Source: Streptomyces caelestis
GTDB taxonomy: Bacteria; Actinomycetota; Actinomycetes; Streptomycetales; Streptomycetaceae
Direction: 5' to 3'
Assembly: GCF_014205255.1 (NCBI RefSeq)
Contig: NZ_JACHNE010000001.1
Location: 1,612,001-1,676,000, forward strand
Length of the DNA: 64,000 nt
In this document: positions 31,831 through 42,398 of the stretch, piece by piece
How the letters are laid out: every line of letters starts with the position of its first letter
Position numbering within the stretch: the stretch's first letter is position 1
Position numbers and translations under genes: made by a program
Notes under the pieces: generated by a model
Database searches by the model: none
Seen by the model: the letters and a program-made list of their open reading frames with translations, nothing else
Told to the model about the DNA's origin: nothing

Positions 31831-33222
31831 GGGGCGCGTTCTCCGGCGGGCCGCCATTCGTCCGGCCGTGCCCCGGTGCCGGGAACCACAGCACGAACGT
31901 AGCCCTCCCCCACCCGTGAGAACAGGCGACCTGGCCGCCGTGCGATTCCACGATCTGTCGGACGATGGCCAGGCCCAGCCCGGCGTGGCGGTCGCGGCCG
32001 CCGCCGTTGCCCTTGGCTCGCCAGAAGCGGTCGAAGACCCTCGCCCGGTCGTCGTCGCCTATGCCTGGGCCCTCGTCCCGTACCGCCGTCCAGAGCCAGG
32101 AGCCGTCCCGGTCGGCCGCGACGGTGATGAGGGAACCCGGTGGGGCCAGCTGTACCGCGTTCGAGAGCAGGTTGCCGACGGCCCGGCGCAGGGCGTCGTG
32201 GCCGCCGATGACCGTGAGGCCTGGGGCGAGGCTGCGGTGCAGGAGCTGGCCGCGTTCGGCGGCGAGCGGGGCGAACGCGGAGGCGTCGAGGACGATCCAG
32301 GTGGTGAGTTCGCGGTCGGCCAGAGTGAACCGGACGTGCGGGACGGTGGTGCGGGCGGTGGCGTTCCAGTCCACGAGGCGGTGCCCGACGACCTCGTGCG
32401 CCAGGTCGCTCATGTCCTCGGGCAGGACGTAGCCGCGGCCCCGCAGCAGGGCCAGCGCCCGGGCGGCGGCGACCAGGCCGGGAGTGGCGCGCGGACCGGC
32501 ACCGTGGGCCAGCCGCCGCTCCGGACCGGCCAGGTCACGCGTCGCGCAGACGAGCCGTACGGCGTACTCCGCGACGGCGTGGTGCACGAACACCTCGTCG
32601 GTGCTCCGCTGGAGCGCGACCAGCCGCTCGGGGGTGAGGATCCGGCGGGGGCGGGGCGGGTCGACGCTCATCCGGTAGAGGATGGCGAGCTTTTCGGACT
32701 CGCTGGGCGCGGCGACCTCCACCTCGAGCAGGAAGCGGTCGCGCTGGGCCTCGGGGAGGTGGTAGACGCCCTCGGACTCGATCGGGTTCTGGGTGGCGAG
32801 GACGAGGAAGGGTTCGGGGACGGGGAGCGTGGTGCCGCCGATGGAGACCTGGTGCTCGCCCATGACCTCCAGCAGGGCGGACTGGACCTTGGCGGGGGCG
32901 CGGTTGATCTCGTCGGCCAGGACGATGTTGGCGATGACCGGCCCGGGTTCGATGTCGAAGGTCTCCTGGGAGGGCCGGTAGATCCGGGTGCCGGTGATGT
33001 CGGAGGGGACGAGGTCGGGCGTGAACTGGAGTCGGGCGAACCGCCCGCCCACGACATGCGCCAGCGTCTTGGCGGCGAGTGCGACGCCCGGCACGCCCTC
33101 CAGCAGGCAGTGGCCCCGGGCCAGCACGGCGGTGAACATCCGCTCCACCATGCGGTCCTGGCGGACGATCACCCGCTTGACCTCGAAGAGGGCCTCTTCG
33201 AGGAGCTTGCCGTCGGGGTCAT
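31826..33222 (-). pseudogene. Chimeric MoxR AAA / DUF58 / histidine-kinase remnant
   Basis: One open frame joins pieces of three families. About 33222-32375 is MoxR AAA (LEEALFEVKRVIV, FTPDLVPSDITGTRIY, Walker B VLADEINRAPAKVQ, ATQNPIESEG). About 32374-32270 is a slice of DUF58 (DWNATARTTVPHVR, LADREL). About 32265-31826 is only the ATPase end of a histidine kinase (NLLSNAVQLAPPG, DEGPGIGD, GLGLAIVRQIVESHGG), without its phospho-acceptor His. The MoxR P-loop reads GVPGVALAAKT, two residues shorter than the family's GVPGVAKTLAxKT, so the Lys-Thr is lost. Both nearby ATGs (33227, 33222) are out of frame; the first in-frame start is GTG 33172. Confidence 0.65.
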
Positions 33223-33245
33223 GGCATCCGGGGCGGTGGCCGTGG

Positions 33246-33494
33246 TCACAGCTCCGGGGCGGGGTCGCCGCCGTTCGGTGCGGTTCCGCTCGGGGCGGTG
33301 CCGCCGTCCTTCCACGGGCAGTCCTGGTCGCCCGCCGCGCCCCCGCCGGAGGAGGTGCCCTCCTCGACGACGAACCTGACCTGCTCGCGCGGCGTCTCGT
33401 CACCGTCGGCGGCGAGCGCGACACCGCCGCCCGCGAGCCCGGCGGCGGCCAGGACGGAGACGGTGACGATCGCCTTCTTGGTACGACGTGTCAT
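33246..33494 (-). CDS. Small secreted protein (82 aa)
   Basis: This 82-residue protein has a clear Sec signal (MTRRTKKAIVTVSVLAAAGL, cleavage after GVALA) and a short mature part rich in Glu, Gly, Ser and Pro with a single Cys (DQDCPWKDGG). The ATG at 33494 has AAGGAG eight bases upstream. I do not recognise a family. Proteins of this shape often sit beside two-component systems in Streptomyces, and here the histidine-kinase fragment lies just downstream. It could be what remains of such a cluster. Confidence 0.75.
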   Translation of the reverse strand: MTRRTKKAIVTVSVLAAAGLAGGGVALAADGDETPREQVRFVVEEGTSSGGGAAGDQDCPWKDGGTAPSGTAPNGGDPAPEL

Positions 33495-33615
33495 GATCGG
33501 GGCTCCTTCGGCCGTGGGAACGACGTCGGGTACGGAGCCAAGACCATCAGGCGAGGGCGAAAGCGGGCTTAAAGGCGGGGCTGAGCAGGGGTGGTGGAAG
33601 GTCCGGGCCACACGC

Positions 33616-35148
33616 CTAGGGGTGTTCCGCCCCGCTCTCCAGCCGCTGCCCCCGCAGCAGGAACCACGCCGCCACTGCCGCCGCCAGCAGGACCGCCGCT
33701 CCGACGCCCGCCGCGAGGGCCAGGCCGTCGACGAAGGACGTGCGGGCCGCGTCCAGCATGGCCTCGGCGGTGTGCGCGGGCATGCCCGTCGCCGCCTCGA
33801 CCGCGCCGCCCAGCGACTCGTGCGCCGCGGCCGGTGTGCCCGCCGGGCCGGTGAAGTCGCGGTAGACGCCGGTCACGATGGAGCCGAGCACGGCGATGCC
33901 GAGGGCCGCGCCGAGTTCGTACGCCGTCTCGGACACGGCGGACGCCGAACCCGCGTGCTCCTTGGGCACGCTGGAGAGGATCACGTCGGCGGTCACGGTG
34001 AAGGAGAATCCGGCTCCGACGCCGACCACGAGCAGCGCGGCCCCGAGCAGCGGGTAGCCGGTGGACTGGTCGATCACCGTGAGCGCGGCCAGGGCGAGGC
34101 CGATCGCCGCGAGCCCTGCGGAGACGACGGCCCGCACCGAGAAGCGCCGGGCCGCGCGCCCCGCGGCCAGACCGGCCACCACCGCGCCGATGGCGGCGGG
34201 CAGTTCCGCCAGGCCCGCCTCGAACGGGCGCCTGCCCTGGACGAGTTGCAGGTACTGGGAGAGGAAGAACACCAGTCCGGACAGACCGAGGATGGTCAGC
34301 AGGTCGGCCAGTACCGCGCCGCTGAAGCCGCGGTTGCGGAACAGCCGCATGTCCAGCAGCGGGGCCGGAAGCCTGAGCTGGCGGCGTACGAACCCGTGCA
34401 GGGCGGCCGCACCCAGCAGGCCCGCGCCGAGGGTGCTCCATGCGAAGCCGTGGGTGGCGGCCTCCTTGATCGCGTACACGACACCGACCATGCCGGCCAG
34501 CGACAGCACGACACTGAGCAGGTCCCAGGGGCCGGGGTTGGCGGTACGCGACTCGGGCAGCAGCTTGATGCCGACGAGGACCAGGACGGCCATCACGGGC
34601 AGGTTGATCAGGAAGACCGAGCCCCACCAGAAGTGCTCCAGCAGGAACCCGCCGACGATCGGGCCGACGGCCGTACCGGCGGAGGCGGTGGCGCCCCAGA
34701 TTCCGACGGCCAGACTGCGTTCGCGCGAGTCGTGGAAGAGGTTGCGGATCAGGGCGAGCGTGGCCGGCATCAGCGTGGCGCCGGCGACACCGAGCAGCGC
34801 CCGCGCCACGATCAGCGTCTCGGGGGTGGTGGCGTAGGCGTTGAACACGGATATCGCGCCGAACGCGGTGGCACCGGCCAGCAGGATCCGCTTGCGGCCG
34901 ATCCGGTCGCCGAGGCTGCCCATGGAGACGAGCAGTCCGGCGATGACGAACGAGTAGACGTCGCCGATCCACAGCAGCTGGGTGCCGGAGGGCTTCAGGT
35001 CCTCGCTGATGTAGGGGGTCGCGAGACCGAGGACGGTCGCGTCGACGGCCACCAGCAGCACGGCGAGGACGAGGACGCCGAGCGCGAGCCAGCGGCCCGG
35101 GCGCTTCACCGTCTCGGCCGTCTCAGCCGGCTGCAGGGTGCTGGTCAT
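33616..35148 (-). CDS. MFS drug efflux transporter, EmrB/QacA type (14 TMS)
   Basis: This 510-residue proton-driven antiporter belongs to the DHA2 family. It has the DxxVLGLATPYI motif in helix 1 (VAVDATVLGLATP), motif A in the first cytoplasmic loop (SLGDRIGRKRIL), and motif C-like ASAGTAVGPIVGGFLLEHFWW in helix 5, which marks export. About 14 hydrophobic helices span the sequence. Its ATG overlaps the TGA of the upstream tetR as ATGA, so regulator and pump are co-translated. The substrate is unknown, probably an amphipathic toxic compound. Confidence 0.92.
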   Translation of the reverse strand: MTSTLQPAETAETVKRPGRWLALGVLVLAVLLVAVDATVLGLATPYISEDLKPSGTQLLWIGDVYSFVIAGLLVSMGSLGDRIGRKRILLAGATAFGAISVFNAYATTPETLIVARALLGVAGATLMPATLALIRNLFHDSRERSLAVGIWGATASAGTAVGPIVGGFLLEHFWWGSVFLINLPVMAVLVLVGIKLLPESRTANPGPWDLLSVVLSLAGMVGVVYAIKEAATHGFAWSTLGAGLLGAAALHGFVRRQLRLPAPLLDMRLFRNRGFSGAVLADLLTILGLSGLVFFLSQYLQLVQGRRPFEAGLAELPAAIGAVVAGLAAGRAARRFSVRAVVSAGLAAIGLALAALTVIDQSTGYPLLGAALLVVGVGAGFSFTVTADVILSSVPKEHAGSASAVSETAYELGAALGIAVLGSIVTGVYRDFTGPAGTPAAAHESLGGAVEAATGMPAHTAEAMLDAARTSFVDGLALAAGVGAAVLLAAAVAAWFLLRGQRLESGAEHP

Positions 35149-35696
35149 GATTCCTCTCTCCGTAGTGCGCCGCCGAGCAGGAGCTCGACGATCATGTACT
35201 GGAAGTCCTTGGGGGCGCCCTTGCCGCTCTGCACCATCCAGGCACCGGAGGCCAGCAGGCCGTAGAGCGCCTCGGTGAGCCAGGCCGGTGTGAGGTCGAT
35301 GCGGAACTCGCCGCTGAGCTGGCCGCGCCGGAACAGGGCGGAGATTCGCTCGTCGATCAGGGTCCAGCCCGGGTTCTGCTCCTCGCCCTCGAACAGCTGG
35401 TTCTCGGTGTAGAGGAACCCCAGCAGTCCGGCGGCGGGCTCGATGGCCCCGACCAGCCGGCGTACGGCCTCGCTCGCCGTGCCCTCGTCGAGCCGGGCGG
35501 TGGCCAGCGCGGCCTCGCACTCCGCGATGCCCAGCGACTCCAGCGCGCGGACGAGGGCGTCCCGCCCGGCGAAGTGGCGGTGCAGCGTGGCGCGGCTGAT
35601 CCCGGCGGCCTTGGCGACCTCGTCCATGGTCGCGGTGGCTTTGTGGGTCAGCAGGGCCGCGGCGCTGCGCAGCACGTGGTCAGGATCGACAGCCAT
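35145..35696 (-). CDS. TetR-family repressor of the adjacent efflux pump
   Basis: This 183-residue regulator has the TetR helix-turn-helix in residues 22-55 (ATMDEVAKAAGISRATLHRHFAGRDAL) and a ligand-binding C-terminal domain. I use ATG 35696: a near-perfect -10 box TATGAT lies six bases upstream, which implies a leaderless mRNA, and earlier ATGs would fall inside the operator. A perfect palindrome overlaps its promoter, so it should repress itself and the overlapping efflux gene, and release when the pump substrate binds. Confidence 0.9.
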   Translation of the reverse strand: MAVDPDHVLRSAAALLTHKATATMDEVAKAAGISRATLHRHFAGRDALVRALESLGIAECEAALATARLDEGTASEAVRRLVGAIEPAAGLLGFLYTENQLFEGEEQNPGWTLIDERISALFRRGQLSGEFRIDLTPAWLTEALYGLLASGAWMVQSGKGAPKDFQYMIVELLLGGALRREES

Positions 35697-35702
35697 GAGA
35701 CA

Positions 35703-35740
35703 ATCATACTCCATATGAGACATAGATGTCTCACGCTGGG
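35703..35740 (-). promoter_or_regulatory. tetR promoter and TetR operator palindrome
   Basis: The plus-strand sequence TGAGACAT AG ATGTCTCA at 35716-35733 is a perfect 8-bp inverted repeat with a two-base centre. On the minus strand the operator overlaps a -35-like GAGACA placed 18 bases before TATGAT. A further half-site TGTCTCAT lies over the ATG at 35696. Confidence 0.75.
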
Positions 35741-35786
35741 CATGGGTGACTCACGGCTGCCGGTTCCGTTCACGAAGGGGTGGTGA

Positions 35787-36758
35787 TCAGTGCCAGGGCA
35801 GCTGTCCGCGCTTCTCCCAGTACGCCTGCGGTTCCTCGACCAGCGTGGCGAGTCGGGCGAGCTGGTCGTCGTCGAGGTCGACGACCGCCGCGTGCAGGTT
35901 GGAGGCGAGCTGGTTGGCGGTGGCCGCGCCGGAGAGGACGACGCCGGCCCAGGGCTGCCGCAGGATCACCGCCAGGGCGACGGCGTCGCATCCCAGCCCG
36001 GACTCCTCGGCGATCTCCTTCAGGACGTCCGGCGCGTGCGGCCCCGCGAGCCGGCCGTTTGCCATGCCCTCCTTGACGATCACGGTGAGCCCGGCGTCGT
36101 GTGCCTCGGCGAGGGCGGGCGCGGCGGAGGTCTCCAGCGCGTTGTACGTCGACTGGACGGTACGGAAGAGGGGTTCGCCGTCGACCGTCACGGCGAGGGC
36201 GGCGCGGATCGCGTCCGCCTGGGCGGGACCGCTGGTGGAGAAGCCGATGGTGAGTCCCCGGGCGGCGGCTTGCGCGAGCTTCGCGTGCAGTTCCTTGTCG
36301 GTGAGGGCCGGGCTGTCCGGGGTCACCGAGTGAATCTGGTAGAGGTCGAGCCGGTCGCCGAGCAGGGCGTCGGTCTCGGCGCGCTGCCGTTCGTAGGTGG
36401 CGAGGGTGTGGTCCTTGACCTCGTGCGTCTCGGCGTCGGTGGACCAGTCGGCGGTGTAGGTGTAGCCCCACTTGCTGCCCACGACGATGTCGTCGAGGCC
36501 GGGCCTTGTGTTCAGCCAGTCGGCGAGGAACTCTTCCGAGCGGCCGTAGGAGCGGGCGGCGTCGAAGTAACGGACGCCTTGGGCGTAGGCGGCGTCGAGG
36601 AGTTCATGTGTGCGGTCGCGCAGGGCGTCGACCGTGCGCTCGGCCGGCAGGTCCTGATCGCGGCCCAGATTGATGTAACCGGGCCGTCCGACGGCGGCGA
36701 GTCCCAGACCGATGTGGCATGTGGGGGTCGTTGCTGAGGCCAGGCGGGCGAAGGGCAT
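35787..36758 (-). CDS. Aldo/keto reductase
   Basis: This 323-residue NADPH-dependent oxidoreductase has the AKR barrel and tetrad: Asp and Tyr in YFDAARSYGRSEEFL (residues 64-78), Lys in VVGSKWGY and His in LYQIHSV. The C-terminal part carries the cofactor region (VVLSGAATANQL). The ATG at 36758 has GGAG six bases upstream. The physiological substrate is unknown. It lies upstream of tetR in the same direction but is separated by about 90 bases that contain the tetR operator, so it is likely transcribed separately. Confidence 0.9.
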   Translation of the reverse strand: MPFARLASATTPTCHIGLGLAAVGRPGYINLGRDQDLPAERTVDALRDRTHELLDAAYAQGVRYFDAARSYGRSEEFLADWLNTRPGLDDIVVGSKWGYTYTADWSTDAETHEVKDHTLATYERQRAETDALLGDRLDLYQIHSVTPDSPALTDKELHAKLAQAAARGLTIGFSTSGPAQADAIRAALAVTVDGEPLFRTVQSTYNALETSAAPALAEAHDAGLTVIVKEGMANGRLAGPHAPDVLKEIAEESGLGCDAVALAVILRQPWAGVVLSGAATANQLASNLHAAVVDLDDDQLARLATLVEEPQAYWEKRGQLPWH

Positions 36759-36847
36759 CGCGGGCTCCGTTCGGTCGGCTGCTGATGACCAACGTAACCC
36801 CCGCGATGACCTTCGCCTCAGAGCTCGGGTCGTGCTGTGTTGTGGCG

Positions 36848-36918
36848 GGTGCGGGTGGTGCGGGGATCGTCGCGCCCACGCGGCGGAGCCGCAAATCGAT
36901 ACAGCCCGCGCCCCTTGA
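36848..36918. repeat. Dispersed intergenic repeat, family A copy 2
   Basis: Core CACGCGGCGGAGCCGCA followed by AATCGATAC and GCGCCCC, nearly the same as the copy at 28298. It lies directly after argH (minus strand). Confidence 0.8.
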
Positions 36919-36929
36919 GTCCGTTCCCC

Positions 36930-39654
<2,725 letters not shown>

Positions 39655-39684
39655 GGGTTCTTCCCCTCATACTGCGATCACTGA

Positions 39685-39723
39685 CCTGCATGATTATGCA
39701 GACCTCCGCATGATTCGTCAATG
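39685..39723 (-). promoter_or_regulatory. Tandem ARG boxes (ArgR operator) upstream of argG
   Basis: Two 18-bp boxes are spaced three bases apart. The first has the perfect palindrome CTGCATGATTATGCAG at 39686-39701; the second, at about 39706-39723, keeps GCATGATT and a weaker right half. The geometry matches the paired sites of ArgR hexamers, and argR is encoded at 45950-46495. Confidence 0.75.
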
Positions 39724-39872
39724 CACCCCGTATCGAGCGGCTGATTCCGGCCATGCCGAGATGACTTTGAAGATCCTTTGAACGCGCGAAACCGCTTACC
39801 CGTACCTCTCGCCGAACGCAGGCGCCGCGTTTCGACACCGACGACACCCCCGACCCCTAGTGAGGCATCCGC

Positions 39873-40832
39873 ATGTCCAGGGCTCTTCCGAAGTACAACA
39901 AGCGTCGCGTCGGCTTCATCGGCGGCGCCGCCGCGGTGGCGCTGTCCGGCACGGTGATCGCCGGCTTCGCCCTCGCCGGGGAGACGCCCGACAGCGGCGG
40001 GACGAACGCCCGGACGCTGGCGGGTCCCGGCACCATCACGTGCCCGGACGTCACCGGCCAGCTGCCGGCGATCCCCGCCTCGGCGCAGGCAGAGGTCGAC
40101 CGCAACCTCGCCCAGCTGAACACGCAGATCGAGGAGGCCAACAAGCGCCTCGTCGACACCGTCGGCCAGGGCGGCCCCAACTTCGTCCAGAACGCCATCC
40201 TCGGCCCCCTGGAGGACAAGCGCGTCGCCGCCCTGAACCGCATCGAGACCGCCATCGGGCGTGCCGCCGAGAAGCCGGAGGGCCTGGAGGCCTTCGCCGC
40301 CTGCCAGCTCAACGCCGACGGCGGCGCCGGTGCGGGCGAGGCAGCGGGTGGAGAGGAGGCGGGCGCCGGTGCCGAAGCCGGTGCCGGCGCCGAGGCCGGA
40401 GCGGGCGCCGAAGCCGGTGCCGGTGCCGAGGCCGGAGCGGGCGCCGAAGCCGGTGCCGGTGCCGAAGCGGGCGCGGGCGCGGAGGCCGGTGCGGGTGCCG
40501 GGGAGGAAGCGGGTGCGGGCGAGGCGGGTAACGCGGGCGCCGGCACGATCACCTGCCCGGACGTCGCCTCCCAGCTGCCGGCGATCCCCGCCTCGGCGAA
40601 GGCGGAGGTCGACCGCAACCTGACGCTGCTGGACACGCAGATCGAGGAGGCCAACAAGCGCCTCGTCGACACCGTCGGCCAGGGCGGCCCCAACTTCGTC
40701 CAGAACGCCATCCTCGGCCCCCTGGAGGACAAGCGGATCGCCACCGTCAACCGCATCGCCACGGCCATCGGCCGCACGGCCGAGAAGCCGGCCGGTCTGG
40801 ACTCCCTGGCCGCCTGCACGCTCACCAAGTGA
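39873..40832 (+). CDS. Secreted protein with duplicated domain and Gly-Ala-Glu linker
   Basis: This 319-residue protein has a basic N-terminus and a signal segment (VGFIGGAAAVALSGTVIAGFALA). The mature part holds two copies of a ~95-residue helical domain (residues about 52-145 and 223-317), each starting TITCPDV and ending AAC, with the shared core TQIEEANKRLVDTVGQGGPN. One Cys at each end of each domain suggests an internal disulfide. Between them lies a repetitive linker of GAGAEA units (about residues 150-222). GAGG precedes the ATG. I recognise no function; the shape suggests a cell-wall or surface spacer protein. Confidence 0.85.
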   Translation: MSRALPKYNKRRVGFIGGAAAVALSGTVIAGFALAGETPDSGGTNARTLAGPGTITCPDVTGQLPAIPASAQAEVDRNLAQLNTQIEEANKRLVDTVGQGGPNFVQNAILGPLEDKRVAALNRIETAIGRAAEKPEGLEAFAACQLNADGGAGAGEAAGGEEAGAGAEAGAGAEAGAGAEAGAGAEAGAGAEAGAGAEAGAGAEAGAGAGEEAGAGEAGNAGAGTITCPDVASQLPAIPASAKAEVDRNLTLLDTQIEEANKRLVDTVGQGGPNFVQNAILGPLEDKRIATVNRIATAIGRTAEKPAGLDSLAACTLTK

Positions 40833-40935
40833 GGTGACAGGCGCCGTGGCCGCCCCGCGTGAGCGCCGACCGGGGCGGCCACGGGCAGGCGCCCGGGGGC
40901 GGGGTCCGGCAGAGGTGACCGGATCCCGCAATTCT

Positions 40936-40965
40936 TTAGACGCGCGAAAGATCTGCACCCATAAT
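40936..40965 (+). promoter_or_regulatory. Leaderless sigma-70-type promoter of the PPOX gene
   Basis: TTAGAC (40936-40941) and CATAAT (40960-40965) are separated by 18 bases, and the ATG follows eight bases later. This spacing puts transcription start at or next to the start codon. Confidence 0.7.
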
Positions 40966-40973
40966 CGTTAGAC

Positions 40974-41561
40974 ATGGGAAAGACTTATGAGCGCATAGAA
41001 GGCCGGCTCCGCTCGTTCATCGAGGCGCAGCCGGTCTTCTTCACCGCCACCGCCCCCTTGTCCGCCGACGGCACGGTCAACCTCTCCCCCAAGGGCCTCA
41101 AGGGCTCCTTCGCGGTGCTCGACGACCTCACCGTGGCCTACCTCGACTTCGCCGGCTCCACCGCCGAGACCATCGCCCATCTGCGGGAGAACGGCCGGAT
41201 CACCCTGATGTGGTGCGCCTTCCAGGGCCCGCCGAACATCGTCCGCGTGCACGGCCGCGGTGAGCCGGTCTTCCGCGACGACCCCCGGTTCCGGGAACTG
41301 CTCGGCCACTTCCCGGACATCGATCCGGCGCAGCACGGGCTGCGCGCGATCATCGTCGTGACGGCCGAACTCGTCCGCGACAGCTGCGGCTACGCCGTGC
41401 CCTTCATGGCGTACGAGGCGGACCGCGACCTGCACGGCAAGCGTTTCGCACGCGAGGACGACGCGTCGCTCAGCGCCTACTTCACCAAGAAGGAGCACAT
41501 CGAGACCAGCCTGGACGGACTACCCGGGCTGCCGCTGCCGCTGCCGCCCTCTACGGTCTGA
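40974..41561 (+). CDS. Pyridoxamine 5'-phosphate oxidase-family protein
   Basis: This 195-residue protein has the split-barrel flavin-binding fold. The N-terminal part (FIEAQPVFFTATAPLSADGTVNLSPKG) and the strand pair LTVAYLDFAGS and GRITLMWCAFQ are characteristic of PPOX-like proteins. It lacks the residues that define true PNPOx, so FMN or F420 use and substrate are open. It appears leaderless under a well-spaced promoter. Four bases after its stop comes the L,D-transpeptidase-like gene, so both may be co-transcribed. Confidence 0.87.
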   Translation: MGKTYERIEGRLRSFIEAQPVFFTATAPLSADGTVNLSPKGLKGSFAVLDDLTVAYLDFAGSTAETIAHLRENGRITLMWCAFQGPPNIVRVHGRGEPVFRDDPRFRELLGHFPDIDPAQHGLRAIIVVTAELVRDSCGYAVPFMAYEADRDLHGKRFAREDDASLSAYFTKKEHIETSLDGLPGLPLPLPPSTV

Positions 41562-41564
41562 GGC

Positions 41565-42263
41565 ATGCGCCCCGGTGCCGTCGCCCTCGCCGTCTCCTCC
41601 CTCGTCGTGCTCGGTGCCGGGCCGCCCGCCCCCTCGTCGCCGCTGCCGGCCCGGATGGCGGACACCGGCGGCGGCACCCAGCTGATCACCGCGGTGGCCC
41701 CGGGGAGGGCCTCGACGACGGGCACGGTCACCTGGTGGGACCGCAGGGACGGGCGGTGGGTGCGGGCGGGTTCCGCGCCCGCGCGTTTCGGAGCGAACGG
41801 GCTGGTCGAGGGCGCGTCCCGCAAGCAGGGCACGAACACCACACCCACGGGTCTGTACGGCCTGCCGTACGCCTTCGGCATCAAGGCGGCGCCGCGCGGG
41901 ACGGCGTACCCGTACCGCCGGGTGCACCGGGACTCCTGGTGGTGCCAGGACAACGGCTCCCGCTCCTACAACCGCTGGACCGAGCCCCGCGCGGCCGACT
42001 GCCGGGCCGCCGAGTCCGAGCACCTGATCACCTACGGCGAGCGGTACGCGCACGCGCTCGTCGTCGGCTTCAACTACGAGCGTCCCGTACGGGGACGCGG
42101 CGCGGGCATCTTCCTGCATGTCAACGGGCGTGGCGCGACGGCCGGTTGCGTGTCCGTGCCGAAGGGCGCGATGCGGACGATCCTCACCTGGGCCGACCCG
42201 GCGCGGCGTCCCCACATCGCCGTCGGGACGGCCGGCGGGGCTACCGCCGTCACCCGCTACTAG
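41565..42263 (+). CDS. Secreted L,D-transpeptidase (YkuD)-like protein
   Basis: This 232-residue protein has a short signal peptide (LAVSSLVVLGAGPPA) and a YkuD-like domain. The key segment IFLHVNGRGATAGCVSVP at about residues 184-201 holds the His and catalytic Cys of the family, in the form typical of secreted actinobacterial members. TTPTGLYGLPYAFG and the WWCQDNGSRSYNRW loop precede it. It should act on peptidoglycan in the wall. It starts three bases after the stop of the PPOX gene. Confidence 0.85.
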   Translation: MRPGAVALAVSSLVVLGAGPPAPSSPLPARMADTGGGTQLITAVAPGRASTTGTVTWWDRRDGRWVRAGSAPARFGANGLVEGASRKQGTNTTPTGLYGLPYAFGIKAAPRGTAYPYRRVHRDSWWCQDNGSRSYNRWTEPRAADCRAAESEHLITYGERYAHALVVGFNYERPVRGRGAGIFLHVNGRGATAGCVSVPKGAMRTILTWADPARRPHIAVGTAGGATAVTRY

Positions 42264-42398
42264 TAGCGGGGAAGCCGCCCGCACCTCTCCGGGTTACTCC
42301 CGGTCACTCCCGTGCGCACACGACTCGGTACGCGGCTGAACACTCCCGTGTCCCGGCACGTATCTGTGGGCCAAGGGTCAAGTCCCCACGGAGGAACC

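Noticed and set aside
31826..32265. A complete histidine kinase gene
   Set aside because: Only the ATPase half is present; membrane segments, HAMP and the phospho-acceptor His region are missing.
40320..40540. The GC-rich tandem repeat as a CRISPR-like or mobile repeat
   Set aside because: It encodes the GAGAEA linker in frame within a secreted protein; units are short, contiguous and without spacers.
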